From Cytobacillus praedii (lineage in GTDB: Bacteria; Bacillota; Bacilli; Bacillales; Cytobacillaceae): a DNA stretch of 64,000 nucleotides. The notes beneath the pieces are model-generated. The model worked only from the letters and a program-made list of their open reading frames with translations, had not been told where the DNA came from and searched no databases. The DNA is taken from positions 69,805 to 133,804 of the forward strand of contig NZ_LMBX01000003.1 in assembly GCF_001439605.1 (NCBI RefSeq), given 5' to 3'. The translations under genes were made by a program, and so were the position numbers. Below, piece after piece: positions 35,116 to 45,735 of this stretch (positions are counted from its first letter, which is position 1; each line of letters starts with the position of its first letter).

Positions 35116-35255
35116 AATAAGGATTATGTTTCCAACTTTTTTCTTATGGTAATTATGGAGCAGCCTAATTATTTAAAATGAAGGGTTGTCAGATTATTAG
35201 GAAGAAATGTATGATAGAAAAGGATGATGGAATTCCCAGCAAGGAGGAAAATAGT

Positions 35256-35762
35256 ATGAGAAACATATCAAAAGCTGCCTTGCTCTTATTTACTGTTGTG
35301 TTACTGCTAAGTGCTTGTTCTGCTTCTTTAAAAGAAGAGCAAAAAGCTGCTAAGGATGCTGTAAATGAGGCATTCAAGGGTACACCAAAAGAAGCTAACA
35401 ACAAAAATGAAGATATTGCGTTTTATCTGCCTTTTGGTGTAGAAGTGAAAGAAACATCGCCTAATAATATCATTTTAAAAAATGGCTCCAAAACATACAT
35501 TCTTTTTTATAACCAGCATGAAGGTCCAGAAAGTAAAGTGGTATATGAAGCGACAATGAAGCAAAAAAAGTATGATTTAAATGAAATATTTGAAAAAGAT
35601 CAGCATTTTGGGTTTTTATTAATTAAAAATACGGATAAGAATATGAATGAAATGACTATTGGTGCAGGCGGTGTAAAAATAACATCTCAGTCAAAAACGA
35701 AACAATTGTCATCGGATGCTGCAATTATGAGTGAAATTGTTCATTCTGTTACGATGAAATAA
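35256..35762 (+). CDS. Lipoprotein of unknown function
   Basis: 168 residues. A classical lipoprotein signal: MRNISK, a hydrophobic core, then the lipobox LSAC with Cys at about 22. The mature part starts with a charged helix (KEEQKAAKDAVNEAF), followed by beta-rich sequence with FYLPFGVEVKE and ILKNGSKTYILFYN. It is predicted to be anchored on the outer face of the membrane. ATG 35256 follows AAGGAGG; the frame is open upstream to 35178 but without a ribosome site. I do not recognise the family beyond this. Confidence 0.85.
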   Translation: MRNISKAALLLFTVVLLLSACSASLKEEQKAAKDAVNEAFKGTPKEANNKNEDIAFYLPFGVEVKETSPNNIILKNGSKTYILFYNQHEGPESKVVYEATMKQKKYDLNEIFEKDQHFGFLLIKNTDKNMNEMTIGAGGVKITSQSKTKQLSSDAAIMSEIVHSVTMK

Positions 35763-35800
35763 AATAAGCGAAAGGAGTCGAACTCCTTTCGTTTATTTTA
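35762..35800. terminator. Bidirectional terminator after the lipoprotein gene
   Basis: AAGCGAAAGGAGT (35766-35778) pairs with ACTCCTTTCGTTT (35782-35794) over a 3-nt loop; T/A-rich flanks lie on both sides. It lies between the lipoprotein gene and the convergent chemoreceptor gene. Confidence 0.85.
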
Positions 35801-35853
35801 TTTCCTTGTCTAATTAATAAGTGTGCCAGGTGAAAATGGTGCTTCTATCCCTG

Positions 35854-37575
35854 CTATCGTTCGTTCTTCTCCCTTTTTATCGTAAATTGACTCACTTCTA
35901 GATGAAGATCGTTTGCTATTTGGCTTAGCTCAGCTGCAGCTATATTTACTTTTGATATCGCATCAAGCTGTGTCTCACTTGATGCAGCAACTTCTTCCGA
36001 TGCAGCAACCGAAATCTGAGAGATGGAAAAAATACCATGCATGCGCTCAGTTAATGATTCATTTGACGTTTCTACTTTTTTTACAGCAGTTTCAATTATT
36101 CCTATTTTATTATGAATGCTTTTTACGTGATGAACGATGTTTAAAAAAGCTTTTTTTGTCAACGTAACTGATTCACTTTGAAGATGCTTATATTCATTGA
36201 AATGCTCTGATTCCGTTATTAATTGTCCCATTATATGATTCATAGAAGAAACAAGCGTATGTATTTCCTGTGCCTCTTGTTTTGAACGTTCAGCCAATTT
36301 TCTAACTTCACCTGCAACAACTGCAAACCCTTTCCCTGCTTCTCCTGCCCGAGCTGCTTCAATGGCAGCATTTAATGCTAATAAATTCGTGTTCTCGGCA
36401 ATGTTTTCTAACGTAGAAACGATAATGGAAATATTGTTTGACTGGTTAGCTGCCTTGCTTACCTTCTCAGTTAAAAGATCAGAAAAATGCAGAAATTGAT
36501 CTGAAATCTTTTGCAGGTCTTGAATGATTTCAAAACCTTTATACCCCTCCTTTTCAGTTAGAGCAGCTTCAGAGGATATTTCAGCGCTTAATTGCTCGGT
36601 ATGAAAAATAGCATTTGAGACTTGTTCGATCTCTGCCTTGCTTAATTCTAATTGTTTTGCTTGTTCATCTGCTCCGCCAGCGATTTGCTTTAATGCTGAA
36701 TTCACTTCATATGCTTGTACAGATGTTTCTTCAGAAATGGCGGTAAGCTGATGTGAGGAAGCTTGAAGCTGATTAGCTGAATCAAGAATGTGAAGGAAAG
36801 CTGCTTGTACTTTTTCAGCCATTTGATTAAATGTATGAGCGAGTGCTCCCATTTCATCTTTAGAAATGGATGGTACGCGATAAGCTAAATTCCCGTTTCC
36901 AATTTTCTCTGCTCCAAATTTCAAAGAGGTTATTGATTTTGAAATAGTAGAAAGAAGAAAAACACCAACTAATGATAAAGAAAGGATGAGGATGAAACTA
37001 ATTGCATAAATGATAACCGTATATGTTTTGTTTTGTCGTTCAAGCTCACGATACAGCATGGATTGGTTTGCAGTCACTGTTTTTTCAACCTCTGCAGCTG
37101 CACGTTCAATTGAACTTGCCTGTTCATCGAATTGCACGATAAACTTTTCCGTTAGTTCTTGCAGTTCTTGTCCTTCGATAAAATCCTTTTGCTGATATAT
37201 TTTCAAAAGAGTATTAAATTGCTCCATATAAGATTCTGTACTTACAACCACTTTATTAAGCTGTTCTGTTATAACCTGATTATCTAATATCTCACTTAAA
37301 CGGCTTGTTTCTGATTTCACTCTTAAAATATTTTGTACGACTAGATCAGCACCTATTTGGTCGGGTGATCTTAGAAATTGCTGTTCAAATTTCCTAGTCA
37401 TGGCCATATTGTATTTAATATCTTTACTTCTATCTATAATAGACAGAAAGGATGCCTCCTTTTCTGCGCTATTTTTTTGTATCAAATGAAGTAAAAAGTT
37501 AAAAGATAATAATAAAAGCAGGCATCCGATTGTCATACACAAAATGAGAATAAGTTTGTTACGAATAGTTTTCAA
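35854..37575 (-). CDS. Methyl-accepting chemotaxis protein
   Basis: About 573 residues. The first membrane helix is near 8-30 ([22 protein letters not shown]), then a periplasmic-type helical sensor of about 155 residues rich in Gln and Glu. A second helix lies near 190-212 and a HAMP domain follows ([20 protein letters not shown]). The long cytoplasmic coiled coil contains the CheW/CheA hairpin tip with [20 protein letters not shown]. The ligand is unknown; the sensor resembles four-helix types. Start TTG 37575 has GGGGTG 6 bases upstream; GTG 37584 is an alternative. No sigma-D promoter was recognised. Confidence 0.93.
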   Translation of the reverse strand: MKTIRNKLILILCMTIGCLLLLLSFNFLLHLIQKNSAEKEASFLSIIDRSKDIKYNMAMTRKFEQQFLRSPDQIGADLVVQNILRVKSETSRLSEILDNQVITEQLNKVVVSTESYMEQFNTLLKIYQQKDFIEGQELQELTEKFIVQFDEQASSIERAAAEVEKTVTANQSMLYRELERQNKTYTVIIYAISFILILSLSLVGVFLLSTISKSITSLKFGAEKIGNGNLAYRVPSISKDEMGALAHTFNQMAEKVQAAFLHILDSANQLQASSHQLTAISEETSVQAYEVNSALKQIAGGADEQAKQLELSKAEIEQVSNAIFHTEQLSAEISSEAALTEKEGYKGFEIIQDLQKISDQFLHFSDLLTEKVSKAANQSNNISIIVSTLENIAENTNLLALNAAIEAARAGEAGKGFAVVAGEVRKLAERSKQEAQEIHTLVSSMNHIMGQLITESEHFNEYKHLQSESVTLTKKAFLNIVHHVKSIHNKIGIIETAVKKVETSNESLTERMHGIFSISQISVAASEEVAASSETQLDAISKVNIAAAELSQIANDLHLEVSQFTIKREKNER

Positions 37576-37814
37576 GCAGTACACCCCATTATATTGAAGT
37601 AATATTCTAAAAATTTAAAATTATATTTAATTATAGAACTTATTTCCTATTTTTACAATATTTCACGAATAATAATCTGGGTGTAGAAATACTGATAATT
37701 AAACTATTGCATTTCAGTGGACCTAGTTTCATATGCTTGTTATTATCAAAATAGACGAGAAAAAGTAGCAGGAAGTAATTTAGTAAATGATTAGTCACAC
37801 AGGAGGAGACAAAT

Positions 37815-38129
37815 ATGAAAAAGCTTGAATCAATGGAGCAGTTTGAACAATTTAAAAACAACGGGAAACATATCTTTATGTTCTCCGCAGATTGGTGCCC
37901 AGATTGCCGCATTATTGAACCGATTTTGCCAGAAGTTGAAGCAAAATATCAAGAATACACGTTTGTTTATGTTGACCGGGATCAGTTTATTGATTTATGT
38001 GTTCAGCTTGAGGTATTTGGGATTCCAAGCTTTATCGGCTTTAAAGAAGGCCAGGAAACAGGCCGTTTTGTTAGCAAAGATCGTAAAACGCAAGAAGAAA
38101 TCGAGAATTTTATTGACGGCCTAAACTAA
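37815..38129 (+). CDS. ytpP: Thioredoxin-like protein YtpP
   Basis: A 104-residue thioredoxin fold. The active site is WCPDC in [13 protein letters not shown] (about 28-40), with a cis-proline segment [13 protein letters not shown] near 73. The CPDC motif differs from CGPC of classical thioredoxin and is usual for YtpP. It is thought to act in thiol-disulfide exchange, possibly with bacillithiol or CoA disulfides. SD AGGAGG. It stands alone with its own terminator; the gene spacing to ytpQ matches B. subtilis synteny. Confidence 0.93.
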   Translation: MKKLESMEQFEQFKNNGKHIFMFSADWCPDCRIIEPILPEVEAKYQEYTFVYVDRDQFIDLCVQLEVFGIPSFIGFKEGQETGRFVSKDRKTQEEIENFIDGLN

Positions 38130-38135
38130 TAGATA

Positions 38136-38162
38136 CTCCCATCCTTTCAGATGGGAGCTTTT
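38136..38162 (+). terminator. Terminator of ytpP
   Basis: CTCCCATC (38136-38143) pairs with GATGGGAG (38150-38157), followed by CTTTTC. Confidence 0.75.
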
Positions 38163-38241
38163 CAAAATGGTCTAATTTATGCAGTTGAAAATTATATAGT
38201 ATATTAATTTTAATAACACCATTGTCTTCGCCTTTTCAAGG

Positions 38242-38265
38242 CTCGCCAATCGGCGAGTTTTCTTT
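38242..38265 (+). terminator. Second hairpin before ytpQ
   Basis: CTCGCC-AATC-GGCGAG is followed by TTTTCTTT. It lies 45 bp upstream of the ytpQ start and could be a back-up terminator or an attenuator of ytpQ. Confidence 0.5.
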
Positions 38266-38309
38266 ATGTACAATAAAAGTTGGGATAGCTCCTTTAAGGA
38301 GGGACTTAT

Positions 38310-39110
38310 ATGAAAATGGATAGTATAAAAATGAAAAAGGAATTAGAAAAACGATTAACAAATTCGAATCGTTCCTTTTCTTTCAACAAGAAGAAAGATG
38401 AACTGAGGATTGAACATAAACAAACAGGTAAAGGGATTACGATATCTCTGCCAGGAATCATCGCCAAATGGGAGCTGCAAAGGGAAAAGGCGATTGATGA
38501 AGTGGTTTACTATGTAGAAGAAGGGCTTCAAGCAATGGAAGGAGATATTCAGCTTTCAGGGCAGGAGAAAAACATTTTTCCGGTTATCCGATCAACCTCC
38601 TTTCCATCAGAATCTGAAGAAGGGGTATCCTTTTTATTTGATGAACATACTGCGGAAACTAGAATCTATTATGCGCTTGATTTAGGCACAACTTACCGGT
38701 TAATTGATACAAAACTCATAGAAAAAGAAGGCTGGGTTCCCGAAAGAATCAAGGAAACGGCTTTATTTAATGTGCGCTCTCTTTCTACTGAAATGAAAAG
38801 TGATGAGGTTGCTGGAAATACATATTACTTTCTAAATAAAAATGATGGCTACGATGCGAGCAGAATATTAAATGAACCATTTATTAAGAAGATGGAGCAG
38901 AAAATAGAAGGTTCCATGGCGGTAGCGGTCCCCCATCAGGATGTATTAATCATTGCCGATATTAGGAATGAGACTGGGTATGATATACTCGCTGAGCTAA
39001 CAATGAGCTTTTTCGCTAGCGGGCGTGTACCAATTACCGCTTTATCCTTTCTCTATGAAAATGGAGAATTCGAACCAATTTTTATTCTTGGGAAAAATCA
39101 AAAAAAATAA
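38310..39110 (+). CDS. ytpQ: DUF1444 family protein YtpQ
   Basis: 266 residues, no signal peptide or membrane segment. It begins with a basic helix ([26 protein letters not shown]). [29 protein letters not shown] follows, and the C-terminal region contains [36 protein letters not shown]. This corresponds to DUF1444/YtpQ of Bacillus, of unknown function. SD AAGGAGGG. In B. subtilis ytpR follows; here sftA does. Confidence 0.88.
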   Translation: MKMDSIKMKKELEKRLTNSNRSFSFNKKKDELRIEHKQTGKGITISLPGIIAKWELQREKAIDEVVYYVEEGLQAMEGDIQLSGQEKNIFPVIRSTSFPSESEEGVSFLFDEHTAETRIYYALDLGTTYRLIDTKLIEKEGWVPERIKETALFNVRSLSTEMKSDEVAGNTYYFLNKNDGYDASRILNEPFIKKMEQKIEGSMAVAVPHQDVLIIADIRNETGYDILAELTMSFFASGRVPITALSFLYENGEFEPIFILGKNQKK

Positions 39111-39127
39111 ATACAAATACTTATAAG

Positions 39128-39154
39128 AGGATCACTCTAAGTGGTCCTTTTTGT
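39128..39154 (+). terminator. Terminator of ytpQ
   Basis: AGGATCACT (39128-39136) pairs with AGTGGTCCT (39140-39148) with one G-U pair, followed by a T-run. Confidence 0.8.
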
Positions 39155-39234
39155 CTTATTTCTTTTTTTTCTCCAAATTTCACGAAATACTGCTAAAATA
39201 AGAAAGATAGAATGAAAGAAAGAGTTGGTATACA

Positions 39235-41583
39235 TTGAGTTTGTTTAAGAAGTTTTTTCAATTGTTTAGAAATGATGAAGAGGATTATAAAGAAGAAGAT
39301 CATCAGGAATACATAGAGCATAAGCCTGTAGACAGACAATATGAAACGTCAAAAGAGATTGATGCAAAAATTGTGTATCAATACCCAAAAGGTCAATTTC
39401 GATTCCCATTAATTCCTGATGAGCCCAATAATAGAGAGCCAAGAGCGCGGCAGGCAACTAAAAGAGAGCCGCGTGAAAATCGAACGGCTGCTCAATCTTT
39501 CTCCCCTATTAATCAACCGTCTAAAAAGACGATCGAGAAGGAAGAATCGGTAAAAAAGAGAGTCCCATTTCGACCAACTGAAATTCCTTCTCCTATATAT
39601 GGATTTGACCGTCCGAAAGCGAATACTAGAATGGAAGAACATAAGGAACTTGAACCGATTGAGTACGAATTAAATAATGATATTAAAATAGAAGAAGCAT
39701 TTGCTGATGAAGAAATAGATGTAGGTGAAATTGATGATCGGCTAATCCATCCACAGGATATAGCTGAAAATGATAAAGAGCATTTTTTAAATGTTGAGGA
39801 AATTCATCCTGAACCATTAGTGGAAATACCAGAACTGACTAAGGAAGAGTTCTATCCCATTTCTATAGAATCTGAGTTCACAGAAGAAGTGGAGGAAGTG
39901 ACAGACGATAATAGTCAATCCTTCGAAAGTCAAGAGAGCATTGACGAAGAATCTAAATCAGCTGCGTCAGGAAGAAAGCATATTCCATTTAATGTGATCA
40001 TGTTAAACCAAGATAAAAAAAATCTAACCGAGAGAATGATTCCTTTCCAATCTGGTTTAGAAGCTAAGCCATCTTCTGTAACTGAGGAAGCGCCAGTTCT
40101 GCCTGTGAATAAACAAATTATTCAGGATAAACCAATCAGTCAGAATGAAGAAGTTTCTTATTATCAATTTCCATCAAGAACACTCCTTACTTCTGCTATC
40201 TATCAGGAGGAATCATCTGAGTGGATACAAGAACAGGAGCAGTTATTGAATTCTACTTTAAAAAACTTTAATGTGCATGCGAAAGTAGTAAATATTACGC
40301 AGGGCCCCTCTGTAACGAGGTATGAAGTTCAGCCTGAGCCAGGAGTAAAGGTAAATAAAATCACAAATCTTTCAGATGATATTAAGCTAAGCCTTGCTGC
40401 AAGGGATATTAGGATTGAGGCCCCAATTCCCGGAAAACATACAATTGGAATTGAAGTACCAAATAAGAAAAGCAGACCTGTATATATAAGTGAAATCATC
40501 AATAGTCCTGAATTTCGTGATAGTGCATCTCCATTAACAGCAGTACTTGGTTTAGATATTGCCGGCAATCCGATTGTAACAGACTTGCGGAAAATGCCTC
40601 ATGGGCTAATTGCAGGAGCAACAGGGTCAGGAAAAAGTGTTTGTATCAACTCAATTCTAGTCAGTTTATTATATAAGGCAACGCCTGATGAATTAAAGTT
40701 AATCCTAATCGATCCTAAAATGGTTGAATTAGCACCGTATAACCGCATTCCCCATTTAGTCAGTCCAGTGATTACAGATGTGAAGGCTGCAACTGCCGCT
40801 TTAAAATGGGCTGTCGAAGAAATGGAACGGCGCTATGAGTTATTTGCCCATGCAGGTGTAAGGGATATCAACCGTTTTAATGAACTGGCAATGGAGCATA
40901 AACGCTATGCTGATAAGCTTCCATTCATGGTTATTATTATAGATGAGCTTGCTGACTTAATGATGATGTCACCAGCAGATGTAGAAGAAGCCATTTGCCG
41001 AATAGCTCAGAAAGCAAGGGCATGCGGTATACACTTGATCATTGCTACACAAAGGCCATCAGTTGACGTTATTACCGGCTTAATCAAAGCAAATGTTCCA
41101 ACTAGAATTGCTTTTTCTGTATCCTCCCAAATTGATTCACGGACAATTATTGATATTAGCGGAGCTGAAAAATTACTTGGCCGTGGAGATATGTTATTTT
41201 TGGAAAATGGCAGCTCTAAACCGGTTCGTCTGCAAGGTACTTTTGTGTCTGATAATGAAATCGACGATGTTGTTGCACATGTAAGAAAAGAAAGAGAGCC
41301 TGAGTATTTATTTGAACAGGAAGAATTATTGAAAAAAGCACAAGTGATTGAGGAAGAGGATGAGCTATTTTATGAAGCCTGTGAATTCGTTGTAGATCAA
41401 GGATCAGCATCAACCTCTAGCTTACAAAGAAGGTTTAAAATTGGCTATAACCGTGCAGCGCGATTAATCGATATGATGGAGCAGCAAGGGATGATATCTG
41501 AGACACGCGGAAGCAGACCGCGGGATGTTCTAATTACTGAAGCTGATCTGGAATCAGTCCAAGGTACTAGTACAATAAATTAA
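39235..41583 (+). CDS. sftA: DNA translocase SftA (FtsK/SpoIIIE family)
   Basis: 782 residues. The first ~300 are acidic, low-complexity and without membrane helices, so this is the soluble FtsK-type translocase rather than SpoIIIE. The motor has Walker A AGATGSGKSVCINS (about 461-474), Walker B MVIIIDELADLMMM and the conserved IATQRPSVDVITGLIKAN. The C-terminal winged-helix gamma domain (RRFKIGYNRAARLIDMMEQQG) recognises orienting DNA sequences. SftA clears chromosome ends from the division septum. Start TTG 39235 has only a weak SD, but the N-terminal sequence MSLFKKFFQLF fits the family. Confidence 0.93.
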   Translation: MSLFKKFFQLFRNDEEDYKEEDHQEYIEHKPVDRQYETSKEIDAKIVYQYPKGQFRFPLIPDEPNNREPRARQATKREPRENRTAAQSFSPINQPSKKTIEKEESVKKRVPFRPTEIPSPIYGFDRPKANTRMEEHKELEPIEYELNNDIKIEEAFADEEIDVGEIDDRLIHPQDIAENDKEHFLNVEEIHPEPLVEIPELTKEEFYPISIESEFTEEVEEVTDDNSQSFESQESIDEESKSAASGRKHIPFNVIMLNQDKKNLTERMIPFQSGLEAKPSSVTEEAPVLPVNKQIIQDKPISQNEEVSYYQFPSRTLLTSAIYQEESSEWIQEQEQLLNSTLKNFNVHAKVVNITQGPSVTRYEVQPEPGVKVNKITNLSDDIKLSLAARDIRIEAPIPGKHTIGIEVPNKKSRPVYISEIINSPEFRDSASPLTAVLGLDIAGNPIVTDLRKMPHGLIAGATGSGKSVCINSILVSLLYKATPDELKLILIDPKMVELAPYNRIPHLVSPVITDVKAATAALKWAVEEMERRYELFAHAGVRDINRFNELAMEHKRYADKLPFMVIIIDELADLMMMSPADVEEAICRIAQKARACGIHLIIATQRPSVDVITGLIKANVPTRIAFSVSSQIDSRTIIDISGAEKLLGRGDMLFLENGSSKPVRLQGTFVSDNEIDDVVAHVRKEREPEYLFEQEELLKKAQVIEEEDELFYEACEFVVDQGSASTSSLQRRFKIGYNRAARLIDMMEQQGMISETRGSRPRDVLITEADLESVQGTSTIN

Positions 41584-41657
41584 TACATGGTATTCTTTAC
41601 TTGCATGTTTAAAATAATAAGAATAAATATTTGTTATTTACTGAGGAGCTTTTAGAA

Positions 41658-42755
41658 ATGAAAGAAATTGAATTAAAACTTCAAGGGAAAATCAAACGTC
41701 TGACAAACCAGACATTTAAATTCGATGAACGAGTGAAAGACGGTTGGTTTTCCGCTGTATATTTTTTAAAAACGAGAGATATCGTGAATAAATATAAGAA
41801 GGATAACATTGTCACGATGCAGTTTTTCCAAAAAAACCATGCAGTATTATGTGGAACAGATGAAGTGATCGCACTTCTTAAAACTTTTGCTGATAATCCG
41901 GATGAACTTGAAATATATTCTTTAAAGGATGGCGACAAAATATCCCCATTCGAAACGGTATTAACGATTACAGGCCAATACCAGACGTTTGGCTATCTAG
42001 AGGGTGTCATTGACGGGATTCTTTCGAGACGGACATCAGTCGCAACAAACGTATATAACGTTGTTAAGGCGGCAAGTGCTTCAGGAAAGCAGAAACAAGT
42101 GATTTTCATGGGCGATCGCGACGATCACTATATTACTCAGGCAGGGGATGGATATGCAGCCCATATTGGCGGGGCAACAGCACAAGCTACCCATGCTATG
42201 AATGAGTGGTGGGGAAAACAAGGCATGGGAACAATGCCTCATGCACTTATCCAACTATTTAATGGAGATATCGTCGCTGCTACTAAAGCCTATCAAGAAA
42301 CCTTCCCTGAAGATGACTTAGTTGCTTTAGTTGATTACAATAATGATGTGATTACGGACTCTCTCAAGGTTGCAAGAACATATGGCAAGGATTTAAAGGG
42401 AGTGCGTTTAGATACTTCACGGACATTGATCGACCAATACTTCTTACGAAATCAGCATCTTCTAGGTACATTTGACCCTAGAGGAGTAAATGCAGAATTA
42501 GTATTCGCCCTTAGAAATGCATTGGATGAAGAAGGATTTACCCATGTGAAGATTGTTGTAAGTGGCGGATTTAATGAATCACGGATTCAGGAATTTGAAG
42601 AATATGGCGTCCCAGTTGACACTTATGGTGTTGGCAGCAGCCTGTTGAAAATTAATATTGGATTTACAGGGGATAATGTGTTAATTAATGGAAAACATGC
42701 AGCTAAAGCAGGAAGACGCTATCGTCCAAACCCAAGACTAGAAAAAGTTGAATAA
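41658..42755 (+). CDS. Nicotinate phosphoribosyltransferase family protein
   Basis: A 365-residue protein of the NAPRTase/quinolinate phosphoribosyltransferase fold. Segments: LEGVIDGILSRRTSVATNVYNVVKAA, FMGDRDDHYITQAGDGYAAHIGGATAQATHAMNEWW, VRLDTSRTLIDQYF and VSGGFNESRIQEFEEYGVPVDTYGVGSSL, which forms the phosphate site. It probably converts nicotinate and PRPP to nicotinate mononucleotide for NAD salvage; related members use other bases. ATG 41658 is used, after GAGGAG; the frame extends upstream to 41631 without an SD. Confidence 0.85.
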   Translation: MKEIELKLQGKIKRLTNQTFKFDERVKDGWFSAVYFLKTRDIVNKYKKDNIVTMQFFQKNHAVLCGTDEVIALLKTFADNPDELEIYSLKDGDKISPFETVLTITGQYQTFGYLEGVIDGILSRRTSVATNVYNVVKAASASGKQKQVIFMGDRDDHYITQAGDGYAAHIGGATAQATHAMNEWWGKQGMGTMPHALIQLFNGDIVAATKAYQETFPEDDLVALVDYNNDVITDSLKVARTYGKDLKGVRLDTSRTLIDQYFLRNQHLLGTFDPRGVNAELVFALRNALDEEGFTHVKIVVSGGFNESRIQEFEEYGVPVDTYGVGSSLLKINIGFTGDNVLINGKHAAKAGRRYRPNPRLEKVE

Positions 42756-42757
42756 AT

Positions 42758-42804
42758 AAGCAGTCACAGGAACAATCACTAAGGATTGTTCCTGGCTTCT
42801 GCTT
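42758..42804 (+). terminator. Terminator of the nicotinate phosphoribosyltransferase gene
   Basis: The inner stem CAGGAACAATC (42767-42777) pairs with GATTGTTCCTG (42784-42794). An outer stem AAGCAG/CTGCTT extends it. Confidence 0.75.
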
Positions 42805-42863
42805 TACAGTAAAAAGGGCTTACTTTTCATCCTTTTTATTACATAGTTATTAACGATAAATAA

Positions 42864-42872
42864 TGGTATAAT
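42864..42872 (+). promoter_or_regulatory. Extended -10 promoter of murC
   Basis: TGGTATAAT is an extended -10, about 145 bp before murC; the -35 is poor. Confidence 0.45.
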
Positions 42873-43017
42873 GATTGAATATGAATTTTAATTGGATAAT
42901 TAATTATTCTTTTAAATTTGTTCAGCTTAAAAAGCACGTCCTATATTGGGATGTGCGCAAAAATAGATAAATGTCATATACTGTTTTACAGATATACGAT
43001 GGTTGGAGGTTCTTTAT

Positions 43018-44313
43018 ATGACTATTTACCATTTCGTAGGTATTAAGGGGTCTGGAATGAGTGCCTTGGCTCAAGTTCTCCATGATATGAATTTTCAGGT
43101 GCAAGGCTCAGATTATGAAAAACATTTCTTTACTCAACTTGCCCTTGAGCAATCTGGAATAAAGATCCTTCCCTTTCAAAAGGAGAATATACAGCCAGGA
43201 ATGACGATTATTGCCGGGAATGCGTTTCCGGATACTCATGAAGAAATACAAGAAGCGATGAAGCTTGGCTTGCCAATTATACGTTACCATCGCTTTCTAG
43301 GTGACTTTATGAATAACTTTACGAGTATCGGTATTACTGGTGCTCATGGGAAAACGTCAACTACAGGCTTGCTTGCACATGTAATGAAAGGTGCTAAGCC
43401 CACTTCATTCCTTATTGGAGACGGTACGGGAAGAGGAGAAGAGAATGCAGAGTATTTCGTTTTCGAAGCATGCGAATATAGAAGACATTTCTTGTCATAT
43501 TTCCCTGATTACGCAATCATGACAAATATTGATTTTGATCACCCAGATTACTTTGCTAATATTGACGATGTATTTTCGGCTTTCCAGGAAATGTCATGGC
43601 AAGTAAATAAGGGTATTTTTGCATGTGGAGATGATGAACATCTTCAAAAAATCCAAGCAAAAGTTCCCGTCCTTTTTTATGGATTTGGTGAGCAAAATGA
43701 TTTTCAAGCGCGAAACATTGTTAAAACAACAGAAGGAACAACATTTGATGTTTTTGTCAGAAATACTTTTTTTGAAACGTTCTCCATTCGTTCCTTTGGG
43801 GATCATAATATATTAAATTCACTAGCAGTTATTGCTATTTGCCATTATGAGGAAATCGATTCACACGTCGTTCAAGAATATCTTCAATCCTTTGAAGGGG
43901 TAAAAAGAAGGTTTTCTGAAAAAGAGATTGGAACGCAAATTATCATTGATGATTATGCACACCATCCGACAGAAATTAAAGCGACAGTCGATGCGGCAAG
44001 ACAAAAGTATCCTGAACGTGAGATTGTTTGTGTTTTTCAGCCGCATACATTTACAAGAACACAAACCTTCCTTGATGATTTTGCCGAAAGCTTAAATTTA
44101 GCGGATAAAGTTTATTTATGCGAAATCTTTGGGTCTGCACGGGAAGTTCATGGACAGCTTTCCATTGAGGACTTAAAAGCAAAAATTCCTGATGCTGAAA
44201 TTTTGCTTGAAGAAGAAACAGTTATTTTAAAAGCACATGATAATGCCGTTATTATTTTTATGGGGGCAGGAGATATTCAGAAGTTTCAGGAAGCTTATGA
44301 AAAACAGCTATAA
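43018..44313 (+). CDS. murC: UDP-N-acetylmuramate--L-alanine ligase
   Basis: A 431-residue Mur ligase that adds L-Ala to UDP-MurNAc, the first peptide step of peptidoglycan precursors. The N-terminal Rossmann domain is [18 protein letters not shown], the ATP site [17 protein letters not shown] (about 108-124), then [11 protein letters not shown] and [18 protein letters not shown]. Start ATG 43018 lies 8 bases after GGAGG. It stands alone in the murC position known from B. subtilis, separate from the main mur cluster. Confidence 0.95.
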   Translation: MTIYHFVGIKGSGMSALAQVLHDMNFQVQGSDYEKHFFTQLALEQSGIKILPFQKENIQPGMTIIAGNAFPDTHEEIQEAMKLGLPIIRYHRFLGDFMNNFTSIGITGAHGKTSTTGLLAHVMKGAKPTSFLIGDGTGRGEENAEYFVFEACEYRRHFLSYFPDYAIMTNIDFDHPDYFANIDDVFSAFQEMSWQVNKGIFACGDDEHLQKIQAKVPVLFYGFGEQNDFQARNIVKTTEGTTFDVFVRNTFFETFSIRSFGDHNILNSLAVIAICHYEEIDSHVVQEYLQSFEGVKRRFSEKEIGTQIIIDDYAHHPTEIKATVDAARQKYPEREIVCVFQPHTFTRTQTFLDDFAESLNLADKVYLCEIFGSAREVHGQLSIEDLKAKIPDAEILLEEETVILKAHDNAVIIFMGAGDIQKFQEAYEKQL

Positions 44314-44349
44314 AAAATGATGCAGCTAAATTAGCTGCATCATTTTTTT
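44312..44349. terminator. Bidirectional terminator between murC and the M29 peptidase gene
   Basis: AAAAAATGATGCAGCTAA (44312-44329) is fully complementary to the stretch 44331-44348, and T-runs flank it on both strands. Confidence 0.9.
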
Positions 44350-44385
44350 TGTTAGAGAAATCACTAGATCAAGTGCTTCCGCTTA

Positions 44386-45501
44386 TTATTTTAAATTCTC
44401 AGGATTAAGTGCCTCTAGCTCAGGGATAACGAAACGGCCGTCCTTACGGATAAGGCGATCGTCAAAATAGATTTCACCGCCGCCATAATCAGGACGCTGA
44501 ATATTGACCATATCCCAGTGAATATTTGATTTGTTGCCATTATATGCATCATCATACGCTTGGCCAGGAGTAAAATGGAAGCTGCCATCGATTTTTTCAT
44601 CGAAAAGGATATCCTGCATCGGATGCTGGATAAAAGGATTTACGCCAATGGCGAATTCGCCGATATAACGGGCACCTTCATCTGTATTGAATATTTTATT
44701 AATTCTTTCGCTATCATTTGCTGTTGCTTCAACAATTTTTCCATCTTTAAAGGTTAATTTTACATTTTCAAATGTGAAGCCTTGATATGGAGAAGGAGTA
44801 TTATATGTGATCACTCCATTCACCGAATCACGGACAGGAGCTGTATAAACTTCTCCATCAGGGATATTCATTTGCCCTGAGCATTTAATAGCTGGAATAT
44901 CTTTGATTGAGAATGTTAAGTCTGTTCCAGGGCCAGTGATTTTAACTTTGTCCGTTTTATTCATTAATTCAACGAGATTGTCCATTGCTTGATCCATTTT
45001 GCCATAGTCAAGATTACATACTTTAAAGTAGAAATCTTCGAAAGCTTCTGTACTCATTTTTGCCAGCTGTGCCATTGAAGAATTTGGATATCTAAGAACA
45101 ACCCATTTCGTTTTTGGTACGCGAATGTCACTATGGACCTTTCTGCCAATCGTTGAACCTTGTATTCTCATTTTTTCATCTGGCACATCCGCATGTTCAT
45201 TAATGTTATCACCTGATCTAAGACCTATGTATGCATCCATTTTACTCATGACATTTGCTTCGAAATCTGCCATCATATTAAATTGCTTTTCCTGCGCTCC
45301 CATTAATAGAGCACGGTCTACTTGATGATCTTTCAGTGAAACAAATGGATAGCCGCCAGCCGCATATGCTTCTTTAACTAGCGCTGTTACAAGCTCTCTT
45401 TGCAGCCCGAAGTTCTCTATAAGAACCTTTTCTCCCTTTTGCAGGCGCACTGAATAGTTTATTAAATTTTTTGCGAGTGTTGCAATTCGAGGATCTTTCA
45501 T
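44386..45501 (-). CDS. ampS: Aminopeptidase, M29 (AmpS/PepS) family
   Basis: A 371-residue metallo-aminopeptidase of the thermophilic aminopeptidase T family. It begins DPRIATLAKNLINYSVRLQKGEKVLIEN. Metal-ligand segments are GQMNIPDGEVYTAP (Glu), GARYIGEFAIGVNP (Glu), MQDILFDEKIDGSFHFTPGQAY (Glu and His) and NIHWDMV (His and Asp). The family has broad specificity on N-terminal residues. SD GGAGGGG. It is convergent with murC and shares its terminator. The ampS symbol is by synteny and family; the enzyme could also be called pepS. Confidence 0.88.
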   Translation of the reverse strand: MKDPRIATLAKNLINYSVRLQKGEKVLIENFGLQRELVTALVKEAYAAGGYPFVSLKDHQVDRALLMGAQEKQFNMMADFEANVMSKMDAYIGLRSGDNINEHADVPDEKMRIQGSTIGRKVHSDIRVPKTKWVVLRYPNSSMAQLAKMSTEAFEDFYFKVCNLDYGKMDQAMDNLVELMNKTDKVKITGPGTDLTFSIKDIPAIKCSGQMNIPDGEVYTAPVRDSVNGVITYNTPSPYQGFTFENVKLTFKDGKIVEATANDSERINKIFNTDEGARYIGEFAIGVNPFIQHPMQDILFDEKIDGSFHFTPGQAYDDAYNGNKSNIHWDMVNIQRPDYGGGEIYFDDRLIRKDGRFVIPELEALNPENLK

Positions 45502-45673
45502 TTTTACCCCTCCGAATAAATAATTAATATGTCACCATACTATTGTACCCGAAATAACCATTTTTGTTTATTTAAACCTACTAAATATGATAAATTTATA
45601 TTTGTAATGGAAAATGTCGAAAGCAAAAGAAGGTATGTGCAGGGCAGTATGGAAATGTAATAAGGAAATGAAG

Positions 45674-45698
45674 GTTTATGTCGAACGAAATAGGGTAG
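45674..45698 (+). promoter_or_regulatory. Sigma-B-type promoter of ytxGHJ
   Basis: GTTTAT (45674-45679), 13 bp spacer, GGGTAG (45693-45698), against the sigma-B consensus GTTTAA-N12-14-GGGTAT. In B. subtilis this operon is general-stress controlled. Confidence 0.75.
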
Positions 45699-45735
45699 AA
45701 AGATAGTAGTAATATTCCATTTGGAGGTGCTTTTA

